NCBI GenBank assembly: GCA_944474755.1
Contig: OX104117.1
Span: forward strand, 42,921,222-42,985,221
From: Limnoperna fortunei
Lineage: Eukaryota > Mollusca > Bivalvia > Mytilida > Modiolidae
Length of the DNA stretch: 64,000 nt
Reading direction: 5' to 3'
The number at the start of each line of letters is the position of its first letter. Position 1 is the stretch's first letter. Position numbers and translations under genes: made by a program. Shown piece by piece: positions 13,401 through 26,600 of the stretch. A model generated the notes under the pieces. It saw nothing but the letters and a program-made list of their open reading frames with translations, made no database searches and was not told where the DNA came from.

Positions 13401-13763
13401 TTCTTGATTTGATAACAATAAAAGATTGCTTGCTATTTATAATGCATTCTTAGAGGACATTTGACATATTTAAGACATCAAGAAATAGTTTCTCATACAT
13501 TGAAGCAGTCTCCCAACATAGGGTTTCTTCGTAATATTTATATTTTCAAAAAATAAGGGAACATCACACAGTACATCTGTATCTTTACCTTATGTTTTCT
13601 GTCATAACTGTAATATTGTTCCGGGTAAATAGCATAGCTTTGTTGTATATTGTTATGCTAAAAATGCTATATATACATGATGTAATTAATATAACTTGTT
13701 TTTTTTTCTTTTGCAGAGAAAGCCAAGAAAGAGAAGCGACAAGCAGAAGCAATGGCTTCATGA
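4405..13763 (+). CDS. CHMP6: Charged multivesicular body protein 6 (ESCRT-III, Vps20), 5'-partial
   Basis: ESCRT-III subunit that links ESCRT-II to CHMP4 polymerisation on endosomes. Exons: 4405-4514, 6666-6753, 7207-7293, 8018-8083, 12177-12257, 12793-12856 and 13717-13763 (stop TGA). All introns are GT-AG and phases agree throughout. The visible 180 residues begin QLKQQRDKLKQYQKKI and include KAKLMLRKKKFQ and LEDVEKIMEET, which align with vertebrate CHMP6. Near the C-terminus DKLPEVPDDELPEQ resembles the MIM2 motif that binds MIT domains such as VPS4. Adding the roughly 21 missing N-terminal residues (with the myristoylated Gly in this family) gives the usual length of about 200. Oddities: the 88-nt exon at 6666 has a near-identical truncated copy 180 bp upstream, and intron 5 (8084-12176) is full of repeats. 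Confidence 0.95.
4693..6232 (+). mobile_element. Array element with ~146-bp tandem units (copy B)
   Basis: Same family and orientation as 2061-3329. Start: TGTCTCCCCTGCGACG with inverted GGCGAGACA, then a shorter GGC run. Core: about nine units of about 146 bp, one shortened near 5570. End: CAGGCGAGAC plus CACACTTGT. It lies in CHMP6 intron 2, so copies A and B bracket exon 2. Confidence 0.75.
6382..6745 (+). repeat. 180-bp tandem duplication of a CHMP6 exon and its acceptor
   Basis: 6382-6561 and 6562-6741 are the same sequence with one difference that I can see (TTATTTATC against TTCTTTATC), plus a shared ATAG at the end. Each copy holds the intron end, the TTACTTATAG acceptor and most of the exon. 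Only the second copy continues into GACAGAATG and the functional donor GTACAC at 6754. The first copy could only end at ATAG/GTGTTT, which gives an 80-nt exon that breaks the frame with either neighbour. The whole 6486-6753 stretch is open in the CHMP6 frame, because 180 is divisible by three. Confidence 0.9.
8388..8793 (+). mobile_element. Short TATACCCC-ended repeat with two-unit core
   Basis: It begins TATACCCCGGC and ends GGGGTATA. CTGTCCGTCC and TTCCGTCCCC follow the left end. The core has two diverged units (marker ACAGTTTTCTCAG near 8472 and 8636, and GACTTAGTCAATT twice). It has the same layout as the other hairpin/array elements in this window and no gene. It lies in CHMP6 intron 5. 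Confidence 0.5.
8826..10774 (+). mobile_element. Helentron-like array element, copy 1 (~500-bp units)
   Basis: The left end AGCTCACCTGACCCGAAGGG folds back on CATGTGAGCT and is followed by CGTCCGTCGTCGTCC. The right end CAGGTGAGCGATACAGG runs into the hairpin GGCTCCTGGGAGCC and then CTAG. The core is a tandem array: TCTTCTCCTC recurs at 8921, 9409, 9909 and 10409 (steps 488, 500, 500), each unit with a poly-G tract. Inverted CTCACCTG/CAGGTGAG near both ends plus a 3' hairpin and CTRR-type end recall Helitron/Helentron elements; no helicase gene is present. It lies in CHMP6 intron 5. Confidence 0.7.
10775..11311. mobile_element. MITE with ~44-bp inverted ends, abutting copy 1
   Basis: The left end TTTATGGATGGAACTACAAA (continuing AGAGGTC, ATTACTCGTAATGGAGC) is mirrored at 11265-11311. 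A second inverted pair lies inside, around GGCATTGTTGACA and TCAACAATGCC. It is non-coding. It begins exactly at the base after the CTAG end of the preceding element. Confidence 0.65.
11883..12000. repeat. 118-bp near-perfect hairpin
   Basis: Two arms of about 50 bp meet at GGGCTGCTGCCC. Visible pairs are ATTTACGTTTT with AAAACGTAAAT, GAAACTCGATGC with GCATCTCGTTTC, and TTTTCTCGTC with GACGAGAAAA. It is probably a small foldback element; a structured intronic RNA is a less likely alternative. It lies about 180 bp before CHMP6 exon 6. Confidence 0.7.
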
Positions 13764-14156
13764 CATAGGGAAAACATTAGGATTGTAACTGTATAACCTA
13801 CTCTGGGGACATATATTGCAGAATTAATAGCTGATCTTTGCAATTATCTATATTTTAAAGGAAAGACCGGTGTAATTCACTGAAAGTACCTTAAATCAGA
13901 ATTCTGTAATGATTTTTCAAATGGTAGAGTTATTTCTTTTGTGTTTTAAGGTTATCAGGATTTTACTGACAGTGTGACATAATATTACATGTTTTATCAC
14001 TTGCTGATTTTCTGGTATGTAAGTGTTAATAATTTACTCTAACAAAATTAAAATCTTATATTTATTCTTGTCAAATTCAGTGGCATTCTAGGCAGAAGTT
14101 TGGAAACCAAAGTTTCCACATTGTTTTGGCAATTTAAAAAAAAAAGTTTGATGATA

Positions 14157-14422
14157 AATAAAGAGATAGATCACAAAAGGTTTAAACAGCACCATCAAAT
14201 TAGGTGTCGAAAACGCTAGGTCACTGGAGTTGCCTCCCTGGACCCCATACCAGGGCTCACCGACAACACTGCTTCCACATCATTCAGACCCTAGCTACAC
14301 CACTGAAATCATTATTGATAACTTAGGACAATTGTTTGTATATTTTTTTGAGATCTGTTGACATTTTTATCAGTTGATTGATATATTTGTTTGGTTAACT
14401 TTCTTTGAAAGTTGTAAATAAA
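14157..14422 (+). terminator. Candidate CHMP6 poly(A) signals
   Basis: AATAAA hexamers lie at 14157-14162 and 14417-14422, about 400 and 650 bp after the CHMP6 stop codon. Which one is used cannot be told from sequence; AT-rich DNA yields such hexamers by chance. Confidence 0.4.
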
Positions 14423-16601
14423 ATTTCTATAAACATTTATAAGTGTTTATTGACAATAGTAAAATAACTTTTTATATAAACTTTTATGTATTTAAAGAGG
14501 TTTATGAATGTGTGATTTTAAGTATGTTGTCACAGAATAAACAGCACTATAATGTTTTTGTGTATCATAAACAGCATATTGAGACTACATGCTATACTGA
14601 TTTAAATAATTTAAGAACTTTACTGGAATTTTTTTAATTGTTTGCATTTTGTAGCATCGTGTTTTATGTTTTGTGTAAAATTATTTCAGATATCTTCAGT
14701 ACCTAAAGGGATTCAATTCAGCCAAATCGAATAAAAGACAGGGCATTTACAGCCTAAATTGCAGCAATTTCAATAAATCTAATATTTTGTTATTGAATTT
14801 TGGTTTTTGACTACATGTATAATTATTTGTTCATTACATTATTATTGCTTTTTTGGAAGTATTTTACCAATATGTGGTCAAAAATTTATAAATATGGGAG
14901 ACAACCTATGACAAACACTTACAAAATTACCTGTAATCTCTTTTTGAAATCTTCATAAAATACACTTGGTATGTTAAATTAACAATAAAAAAGAATATTT
15001 AAATAATCAAAGAAGTGTTGTAATTTTGTTGCATTTAGAAAATGGAACAGTTGGTCTTTATAATGATCATAATATTTTAAAATGTACATAAATTTTACAG
15101 TGAAGAGAATTGTGTGCATGTTTTCACCGAAAATGAATAAAGTTAATAATCATTATTCATAAACGTTGTTAATATAACATGTTATATTTATGTCAAAATA
15201 TTGAAATATGATTAATGTATTTTATATATGATCCAAACATAATTCTGTCTTTCATGTTTTGTTTCATCTAAGTTCAATGTACATTATGTGTCCTGTTTCA
15301 CTTGATTTGGTTTTAAACAACCATAAGTTTGTCAGTAGAAAGTTGAACACTATAAAAATATTTTTTAACCATTTTACTTTTCACTCAATCTATGGAATTA
15401 AAAAGTGTGAACAACTTGCATATATGCAAGGACAAAGACACTACAAAATAAAGAAGATATTTTATTAGTGTATTACATATTACAAGTTCATATAAACTAG
15501 ATACAGATGATGTGTGATGAAAATATTGGTCTTTCTAAATGTATCCTTTCTCAATCATTAATAATATTTTTTCTGGATTTTTAAACTTAAAACACAGTGT
15601 CTCGTTCTTTGAAATTAATGTGTAGTTTTCCTGTAATAGTCAGATGGAGGAAAACTAGCTATAAATATGTAGCTCCTTTGAAATTCTTTCTCTCTGCAGA
15701 AAAACAAGGAGTTACATCATTGTAGCTAGAGGTAAACTAGCTGGATGGAGTCTTTGGATTGAAAAATTGCAGAAGAGAGTGGAGACTGCTCATTATTTGA
15801 ACCCTACCAGTGAATCGTTAGATTTAGATATCCAAATTTTCAATAACAATATATCACTTTTAGAAAACAAAACAAACCAGTATCCTACCACATACAACAT
15901 GCATCTAAATTAAATATCACAAAATTCTATTAACCAATTAACAAGGAAAACATCTTTAATAAAATACACTACAAGAAGTCATTTTCATGAATATCAGAGA
16001 ACTTGTCCATAAAACAGATCAGATGGAGTCAACTCGGACAATGTACATGGTCAACTCTGAATAAAGACAATTTCAATAAGCCCATTAAGGTCTACTAATA
16101 ACAACGAAAGAATTATCAATAGGTACTAATGAACAAACACTTCGAAATGTGTTCCAGAATAAAGATGAAAAAAGAATGGTAATCCAAATCATTGCATTCC
16201 AATCAATAGAAAGTATTAAATTTATTAAAAAACAAAACAAAACAGACATATACGGTATACATGTACTTTTTTCTGTAATATGGTCAAGTTGTTTTGACTC
16301 CATCTGCATTTAAGGCGTAAGTTTTCAAATGCATGCCAATGTTTGAAATAACATTATTTGAGGTTTGGGAATAATATACCTAAAGTCCTAGCACATCTGA
16401 AGATTTTTGCTTTGGCCAGGTAGTAAACTGAAACTTCTCTATTAAAGAATCACAAGTCCTTCTCAGTTACCCTGAACATACAGAAAAAAGGATATTGGGA
16501 TGGATTAATAGTGTAAAGGGGGTGGGGTGGGGGTGAATACTTATAAAAATAACATAATACATACGTTTTTTCATGGATTCAAAACATTGGTATCAAGTTT
16601 T

Positions 16602-16905
16602 TATACCCAGCCACACAAAGTGGCTAGGTATTATGTTATACCCTCCGTTTCGTTCGGTGTCTGTCCGTTCGTCCGTTCCCGGAAGGTTTCCAGATGATAA
16701 CTTGAAAACGCCTCAAGGGATTTGAATGATATTTGCACAGCTGTTCAGTACAATAAAATACAGGTCAAGTTCAATTTTCTGGTCTAAGAAAGATAACTCA
16801 TTTCTTTCTGTCTCTATATACTAGTATATAGTTAAATGTATGGTATATACGGTATAGTATATATACAGTTATATTTAACTATTGATGAATATCGTGGCGG
16901 GGTAT
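16602..16905 (+). mobile_element. TATACCC-ended repeat with GTCCGTTCGTCCGTT motif
   Basis: The left end TATACCCAGCCAC pairs with GTGGCTAGGTAT. It is followed by GTCTGTCCGTTCGTCCGTTC and GGTTTCCAGATGATAA, closely matching the reverse complement of 54120-54170. The right end is GGGGTAT. The core has no clear array, so it looks like a short internally deleted copy. Confidence 0.55.
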
Positions 16906-17626
16906 CATTTAATGTCCCATTAGATGCCCTATTTTATATCATTGCTGTTGTACATACATTTTGTTTACATAGGATGTTTGTAAAAAATTGTCCTTAATAA
17001 AATGTCAGCAAAGATTGTAAGGTTAATAGAATTTAGTGTGTCCAATCCAACGCAAGATTTGTCTTGTCAAGACTCATCAGTGGCACTCAAAATATTTAAA
17101 ATACAAATTACTAGAAGTTGTAGAGCTTTTAATCAAAATTTAAAAAGTTAGTCCAAATCTGGCTAAAGATTCAAAGCAGTCTAGACCTGACCTCAGTTTA
17201 TTTGCTGAAATATGTATCATTGAATTTCTTAAATTTAAGGATTTTAAGTTCATATATTCAGGACAACTAGTTCTTAAACACTTGATAATATCATTTGTTC
17301 TTAAACACTTGATAATACCAGAGACAGTCTGTTCTATATAATATAGTATATAATGTTCCAGTTAATACTACTAATTTAATTGTGGGAAACTATTTATCAT
17401 TCTTTTTTAATATAAAAACACTTTTGTTCTTTAAAGTCTCTGGAAGTTTCCTGTATTTAAAACATTTGTTTACGTCTGAATTTAAGGATAAGTGTAACAT
17501 GTGTACGTTGTAACTGTTCTCCTTAAAAAGGAATTTTCGGTATTTAGTTATATCATATTTTGATATATTTCGGAACTTCTCTATGTTGTGAGGATTATGT
17601 ATCGTCTACTCCCGATGATATAAAAG

Positions 17627-20600
17627 ATGTCGAATCAAAACAATTCAGTTGAGGAAAATCAAACCGAACCTGAAGAACAGCCTCCACAGTCCACCTCGAA
17701 TGATGATCAATCTATAACCAGAAATTCGGGCAACGATAGTCCATCCCACTCATCAAAATCGAAGAGTACGGAATCAAAAACTTAATAATATATTTATTTT
17801 GCAGAAATTATATCCCGGTATAACGAAAAGGCTCTTTCGAAATACCTTCAGTCTGTACTGGAGTATATGCTATGCTACGAAGAAGGGAATTAACAAATTT
17901 AGCACAATATCATAAAAGTCTTGTATAACCTATGTCATTGTCAACATTAACTGTGCTTGGCACAAAATTTCAACCACAACGACGATACTAGTACATAAAT
18001 TGTGTGACTGGTCCAACTGAAGCAATTTTAACTGTTGAAAATGTAAAGTAATTCACTCCAGTCATAATAACAATAGAGACGACAATAAATATTCTTTTGA
18101 TGATGCAAAAAATAATGTTGCTTTACCAGTAGTTTCTGAGAAAATGGTACAACTTGAACAAAACCTCAAATTTGATAAAGATACATGTATACAGAGCCTT
18201 GCGGTAATTTGATGCACCTAAGCGTTTTTGATTGATATTATCACACAGTAAATATTATTCTGCTCTTTAAAGTTAAATACCTTAATATACTGTTATTGGT
18301 CGGAGATTTTTCATTTTTGGGGTCATCAGTTACAGAGCCACCATACAAGAAAAAAGCTATTATCGCCCTTGTAGCACCAAAATGTCAAATACAGCATTTT
18401 GATTGATCGATTTTGCTCTGGCTTCCAGACTGACTGTAGATATTTTATTATTCAAACGTAAACATGTGCACCCCCATGTTTTGAAACACTTTAACAATGT
18501 CCGGTAATTTGACACATGTGCGAGAATTATTGATTTTTCGTGAATAAATGACAGATTTTATTCCAGCGAACATAGCAGATATGAAGAGTAATCGATTGTG
18601 AATAATTTTGTGTATAATATAGCTGACATTGATGAGTAGTAAAAATATTATGACAAAAACTTACCATGCACTGCTTTGTTTCTTAATTTATGTGCATCAG
18701 TGTTGACAAATTTTAATAAATCTTCAGTAACAGGAACTGGCAAACAAACAAACACAGGAACTAGGAATGTTGAAATAACTTTCATACACTGTTCACATTG
18801 TGCCCACTGAACAATTTTAATTCCTAAATTAAGGTTTAACTGATCTGGCTGAAATTTTCCACACATTATATACCTCTCATTGTCTTCTGTGTTTACATTT
18901 TCGCTTCCCTCACTTTTAGTGGATTGTTTGTATTTTCTAACTGTCCACTGTTTTTTGCAGGATGTTTTCCTTTGGATCTGTTTTTCCTCAATGTTCCTTT
19001 AATACGTTTGTTTGTTACATCTTTGTTGTTAATTGTCGTTTTAATACATAATACTGAAGATGAAGATGATGAGGCCTGAGGTTGCAGACTAAAGGGTTTG
19101 GTAAAGGTTTTATGTTTCTTTGGCTTTGGTTGACTAGTTTCAAGTAATTTTGGTTTAGAATTACCCTCTTTCTCTTGAATCATTTCCCTAAATTTTTGTT
19201 CTGTTATGGCTGCTCCGGAAGGTGGGATAAACGCAAATTTTCTTATTTTTACTAAATAACCCTTAGGTTTGGTAGATTGTTCAAATGCTGATTTTTTAGT
19301 GTCAAAAAGAATTTTAATTGATGGTATGTCTTTTCTCTCTTTTCTTGTTGTGTTAACCAGTGCTGTAGGTGTTTCCAAAGAATGACTGACATACTTTTAG
19401 TTGCAAAACATCAGGATTAAAAGGAAAAATTCCAGTTTTACGAAAGCCAGACATTATATTTGATACAGTCATAGAACTTTTATTTATTAGCAGTACTTAT
19501 AAGTGAAGGTAACTGTTAATACTGAATTAGGTTTTTTTTCGTGCATATGTTTGTGGATTTCAGTATTTAGACACTTTTTAAATGAACTGAAAACAGAAAC
19601 ATCTAATGGTTGTTTTCTACCAACTCAATAGGCATATGTAACTTGTACACAAATACACAACTGTTAGACCAGGTGCTTTGCAAAAAAAGTATCTCACGAT
19701 AAAAGCTTAACATCTAGCTTTAATATTACCAATTAAAAATGTTATGTTTTATAAAAAATTTGTGTGCATGTAAAACAGCTTTGAAAATGCAATTCTGACT
19801 GAAATATATATAGAAATAAATAAAAATAAGTTTCCATGCATGCGCACTATTGCATAAATTTGTAAGGTGAAAGCAGCTGCATTGTGCTGGCACAGCTCAC
19901 TCTCAGACTTACAGGATTGCAATGAATCAAATTAAAGAATTTTTAAGATTGTTGAAACCACAAAAAACACAAATCATTTTATTAATTTGAAATACAGATA
20001 AACATATAGATAAAGACTGACAAGTTATTTCTGCATGCACAAACTAAAATATGAAGTTTGAAGATTGAACACATTTTAATTACGTAGTGATGAGAAAAGC
20101 AAGACATTAGTTGGTTATTTATTTATTATAAACAATTGATACAATATGTTTTCTACACCCTGAAAATCTGAATAACACCATGCCACACCATGTTTCATCA
20201 GAAAGTCTGAACATTAAGGGGTTTAATTTATAGGTGGTGATAGATAACACTCGGTAATATGGATTCTCAGATAGAATTTCATTGTCACACTGTTTAACAT
20301 CGAGAAATTTTTGCTCATTTGAGTGGTTCAGGTCCCATCCTCTCTGGGCATACTGTATGGACTGAGATTTGTATAGATCTTTTCAAGGCAACTTCAACTA
20401 CTGTCTGAATGAAACATTACAAACTACTGATGAAATATTGTTTTTCTGGTAATAGACTCATTGCCACATATATTATGTACATTTTGTATCACACAATAAA
20501 ACAGGAAACATTGACAAATGTTTAAAACCGTACAAAATGAAAATGATTTCAACACTTGCTAACATTTAATTAAACCAAAAAAAATGTGTAAGCATTGATA

Positions 20601-23600
20601 GATTGCATTTAGGAAAGTTCTTGAGCTCAAGGTAATGCATTGTCATGATCATAAGCCAATGGGTTTATTGACAATCTTTTTTAAAATGGAGCAGTTTTTT
20701 TTAATTGCTGATTGCAACACATTAAATTTTCACACAAGATGATAAAACCTTACAGAAAGTATGTATTATGGTATTAATTTGGATAGTAATTGTGGTAAAC
20801 TATATGTTCTAGTATCTTTATTATATTTTTAAGCTCTTAAAAATCTTATCCTTAAGGCTTTCTGTTATCAGGTCATTAGCATAATTTTTCATTCAAAAAT
20901 TTAACATGAAATTGATGTAAGCCAACTTTGTGCTTTTACTTTATGACATTTGTTGCCTGTTGCAGCTACAATTAAACAATCATTGTTGTAACAAATATAT
21001 TTTCAAGAACCCGTAAAATTTGTTTTGATTCCTATATAAGTCATACCTGAGTTTTGATGATGTTTATATTAACTAGAGACTGCATAAATGTCAAAATACT
21101 TGTTTTGCAATAACTTGAAGGTCCCACTTTAGCCACATCTTCTAATATTCTTGGATTAAATGTGTTATTTTGTGGTTTTTCACTAATATGGGAATTAGAA
21201 CAATTCTACAGTATGACCTGCTAATAAAATACATAGTAAAACAATGGTTTACTGACCAGTTTGCACAAAACTGGAATTTGGTTGTGGTTCATTCAACAAA
21301 AGCAATAAACTATAGAGTTTTTAAAACAAAATTGGAATTTCAAAATTATTTAAATGTCGTGAACTTTTTGGAAGGTATACAAGTATGCCGATTTAGGACA
21401 ACAAATCTGTCAAAAACCGCAATATTCATAAGTACTCAGAATTTATGTCCAGTAGCAGAAAATCTGTGCTTTGAAAGATTTATAATGTTTGCAGATTTAT
21501 TACTATTATTTAAAAAAAAATCAACTTATTTAAGGAAAAAATGGTAATACATGTATCTCAATGGTGGAAACTGTGTTGAAGAAGGCTCGAGGACCAGCAA
21601 TTTTTATTGGTAGATCATTCTAAAACATTGGTAATCTTTAAAAAATATAGTGTTAGTGTAAGCAATTCTTCTCAAAAGCAGACAACAAATTGTAGATGTG
21701 GTTTGATAATTGAAAGGAAGTTGTGGCCATTTTCACATGTGCTGGCCTTTGATTAACTATGAATTTATTTTATGTTAACTTTTTGTAGACAATGATATAT
21801 TTTTATTTAAAAAAGTAGGTATTTGAAATTTTATACTCGATAAAATTGAAACAAATAACATTTCCCGTTTGACCATTACAGTTGATGTCCTCCTAAAACC
21901 AGCGGGTGATGCACCCATCATGAAGAAAAAGAAATGGGCAGTAGATCGAAACAAAAAAATTAGCTGGATATCAGAATTTATCAAGAAATATCTCAAAACT
22001 GATGCTAGTGAATCAATGGTATGTAAGATAAAATCATATTGTCTGAAATATTGTTAAAAAATTTCTCAAAATACTAACAATTGAATTAAAGTAAAAGTGA
22101 AATGATGAATATTTAAAGAATAGAAAACCAAATCTAATTTACTAAGACAGGACATATATGCAAAAAAAAATCTTGAGAAAATGTATGTAACATTTAAGTT
22201 GATTGTTTGTTTGAACGGTGTTTAACATCACTTTCAGCAATTTTTCAACTATATCATGGTCTCCAGTTTTATTGGGGGAGGAAGCCGAAGAAATCACCCG
22301 ACCTGCAGTAGGGAAACTGGCATTCCTTTTCAAGTAAGATTTTAGTCTAGTACACACTGCCTTCAGTGAGAATTGAACCCGCAATCTCAGTATTGACAAA
22401 CCACATGATCAATAGTAGTCAATCATATTTTCAATATTTACGATACCTTATTGATTATCCTGTTTATTACATTTACGAATATTTAATATATTACCGAGGA
22501 ACTTCGTGTTTTATATACAATGTAAGTTCTTGCTCATCAATATTTACTAGCGATTTCGTTTAAGACATTCATTGTGACATCACTTTCAGGGAGTGAAAGA
22601 ACATGTAATTTACCAGAATTTATTTCACTAAGAAATCTCTGTATTTCATCGCTGTTAATGTAATAATGAAAGTTACAACTTACTGTAATCAGTATTGAAA
22701 TTGTATACATTTAACTTGCTACAATATAAAATTGTAAGTCACTGCACAGATTTCAAACCATGCTGAATATTACAGATTTATTGAAGCCTTCAATGTTGAC
22801 ACAACACCTTGGGTAACTTACCTTTACGGATATACATTATAATATACATGTTTCATATCTTACAGTTCCTGTATGTAAATCAGTCATTTGCACCATCACC
22901 AGATACAGAAGTTGGAAGTGTATTTGATGTATGTATTACAGCTTTGCATGCTAGAAAAATCTTTTATTGCAAGAAGCAATGTTGTTGTCACAGATATTAC
23001 TACATGGCTACTAAAATTATAATGGAAAAAAGTATAAATTAAAAGACAACAAAGATATGATTGTTAATAAAAACTAGAGACTCCCAGGAGCCTGTAATCG
23101 CTCACCTGGAATCCAAATGACTTAAACTATATTAAAATTTTTGAAATTAACAGTTTCAGTCTAGTTGTTATAGCTTTTAAGTTACTGTGCAAAAACTAAA
23201 CATTTCTTCAAAAAATTTGTTAAATACAATAACTCCTATAAGGTGCCATCGACAATTTCTGAAAATTAAATGGTTTTTAGGCATTGTCCTTTAGGGTACT
23301 TTAGAAATTTACAGTTTTACTCTACTAATAGGTGTGATATAGACTAATTTATAATTAAAAAACTGTTCATATGTCCAAATTCATAATGAAAGGGCAATAA
23401 CTCCTATAAAGAGTCATCTTGCAATTTTTGGACTAAGCAATCATTTGTAGGGCTTCTATTGCTGATCATTTGTGCAATTTACAGTTTTAATCTAGCTACT
23501 ATAGTTTTCAAGATACAGAACAAAAATGGAAAATTTCATAACAAAATTGTCATTTAAGGGCAATAACCCCTATAAGGAGTCATCTGACAATTTAAGACCA

Positions 23601-26600
23601 ATTAAGTGAATTGTAGGGGTTTTTTTGCTGATCATTTTTGCAATTTATTATTTCACTCTAGCTGTTTTGGTTTTTAAGTAACAGGACAAAAACGGAAAAT
23701 TTCATAAAAAATTGCAATTTAAGGGCAATAACTCCTATAAGGAGTCATCTGACAATTTCAGACCAATCAAGTGAATTGTAGGGTCTTTATTGCTGATCAT
23801 TTGTGCAATTTACAGTTTCAATCTAGCTGCTATAGTTTTCAAGTTACAGGACAAAAACGGAAAATTTCATAAAAAATTGCCATTTAAGGGCAATAACTCC
23901 TATAAGGAGTCATCTGACAATTTCAGACTAATACAGTGAATTGTAGGGCTTGAATTCTTGATCATTTTTGCTATTTACAGTTTTACTCTAGCTGTTATAG
24001 TTTTAAAGTTACAGGACAAAAACGGAAAATTTCATAAAAAATTACCATTTAAGGGCAAAAACTCATATAAGGAGTCATCTGACAATTTCAGACCAAGCAA
24101 GTGAATTGTAGGGTCTTTATTGCTGATCATTTGTGCAATTTACAGTTTCAATCTAGCTGCTATAGTTTTCAAGTTACAGGACAAAAACGGAAAATTTCAT
24201 AAAAAATTGCCATTTAAGGGCAATAACTCCTATAAGGAGTCATCTGACAATTTCAGACTAATACAGTGAATTGTAGGACTTGTATTGTTGATTATTTTTG
24301 CTATTTACAGTTTTACTCTAGCTGTTATAGTTTTAAAGTTACAGGACAAAAACGGAAAATTTCATAAAAAATTACCATTTAAGGGCAATAACTCATATAA
24401 GGAGTCATTTGACAATTTCAGACCAATCAAGTGAATTGTAGGGTCTTTATTGCTGATCATTTGTGCAATTTACAGTTTCAATCTAGCTACTATAGTTTTC
24501 AAGTTACAGGACAAAAACGGAAAATTTCATAAAAAAATGCCATTTAAGGGCAATAACTCCTATAAGGAGTCATCTGACAATTTCAGACTAATTCAGTGAA
24601 TTGTAGGGCTTGTATTGTTGATCATTTTTGCTATTTACAGTTTTACTCTAGCTGTTATAGTTTTAAAGTTACAGGACAAAAACGGAAAATTTCATAAAAA
24701 ATTACCATTTAAGGGCAATAACTCATATAAGGAGTGATCTGACAATTTCAGACCAATCAAGTGAATTGTAGGGCTTTTATTGCTGATCATTTTTGCCATT
24801 TACAGTTTCACTCTACCTTGTATATTTTTCAGGTTATATTGTAAATACCAAAAATTTTGTCAAAAATCGTCAAAAAAGGGCAATAACTCCTACAAGAAGC
24901 CAATACACAACTTCACACTAATAGCAACTATTGTAGACCTTAATGTGCTGATCAATTTGAAGTAATGGTTTTCTCTATAGCTATTATAGTTTTTTAGATA
25001 ATGACCAAAAACCTGTGTTGACCCCCCATGTTCTATTTTTAGTAACAGTGGCCATATTTGTCTGTTGATCAACACCCTGGGTACAAACTTGAAACTAGGA
25101 ACCCTAAGGATGATTGTGGCCAAGTTTGAAAAAAATTGGCCCAGTGGTTTCAGAGGAGAAGATTTTTGAAAAAGTTTACGACGGACGACGGACGCCAAGT
25201 GATAGCAATAGCTCACATGGACCTTCGGTCCAGGTGAGCTAAAAAACTACATGAGACACATGTTTCGCCTGTCTCATCAAGACTCCTCATTATTAAATAT
25301 ACCAAAAGTCTATGATACCAGTTCATTTTGTAAAACAGTTTTTCAACCTACTAGCATGCCAGTTATCTGATTTTTTTTACCAAAAGATAGAAAAACTTAG
25401 TGAAATGTACCATCACAAATTTCAATTTACAAAAACTGTTGGCAGTGGTTGTTAATGCTATTGACTTTGTGTTTCTATATGTGTCTGTAGCTTCTGGATT
25501 ATATTCAATATTTATCATCAAAAGAATACCAGTTTAATTCCAACAAGGATAATAACAATTAAATGAATTTCCCCAAACCAAATAACCTATTTTAAGCTCC
25601 CAAAGAGGGAAGTATATAGTCATTTACATCTATGCGTTCTTCTGTCTTTTTCCTTTAAACTTAGAGTTTAGATACATTGTGATAAGTAAGACTGCAGTGC
25701 ACAAGAAAAATCTACTCTATGTATATTAATTTTTTAGTTGTTTGTTTCCCTAGATTATTTTTGTCGTCAGGGGCCTCGGTGGCTGAGTGGTTAAGGTAGT
25801 TCGTCTACTATTGATCTCGTGGTCTGTCAACACTGAGATTGCAGGTTCAATTCTCACTGCAGGCAGGGTGTACTTGACTCCAATCTTAATTGACATGGAT
25901 TGCCAGTTTTCCTACCGCAGGTCGGGGTTTTCTCCGGGTGCTCTGGCTTCCTCTCCAATAAAAACTGGACACCATGATATAGCTGAAAAATTGCTAAAAG
26001 TGGCGCTAAACACCATCAAACAAACACAAACATTTTTGTCGTCCAGAAAATAACTTGAAAACTACTGTATGAATTTTTCTAACTTGGTATAAAGGTACAT
26101 GGTGATGGGTAGAAATGTTAGTTCTGTATTATTTCCAAAAAACTTATTTAGCTTTTTAGCCATAGTCAGGTGAGCTATTGTTATCACTTTGCGTCCGTCG
26201 GTGGCGTCTGTAAACTTTTTACATTTTAATCTTCTTCTATGAAACCACTTGGCCAATTGAAACCAAACTTGGCCATAATGTTCATTGGATGGACCTTTAC
26301 AAAGTTTGTGTTTTTTATTTGGATTGGTAAACCAATATGGCCACCACCGCAAGACTTAGTTTAACATAGGACCCTATGAGAAAAAAGTTTAAAAGGGCTT
26401 CTTCTCTGAAACCGTTTAACCAATCAAAACAAAACTTACTAGCAATATTGTTTGGATGGTCCTTCATAAAGTTGTGTTTTTTATGGCAATTGGAAATTCA
26501 AAATCGCCGCCACTGTAGGACTTAGTTTAACATTAGACCCTATGGGGAAAAGTTAAAAAAGGCGTCTTCTCTAAAACCAGTTAACCAATGTAAACAAAAC

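Larger units (their letters stand above)
13764..17626. other. CHMP6 3' flank and ATG12 5' flank
   Basis: This is intergenic. It holds the CHMP6 3' UTR with candidate poly(A) signals near 14157 and 14417, a short GGGGTGGGGTGGGGG run near 16520, and a TATACCC repeat at 16602-16905. Short open frames (for example 14443-14637 and 15259-15468) have no recognisable family and low-complexity AT-rich content. I see no other gene. Confidence 0.5.

Noticed and set aside
25769..25860. A tRNA gene
   Set aside because: A- and B-box-like text is present, but the tRNA does not close into a clean cloverleaf, and it continues into a SINE body with an 11-bp target duplication.
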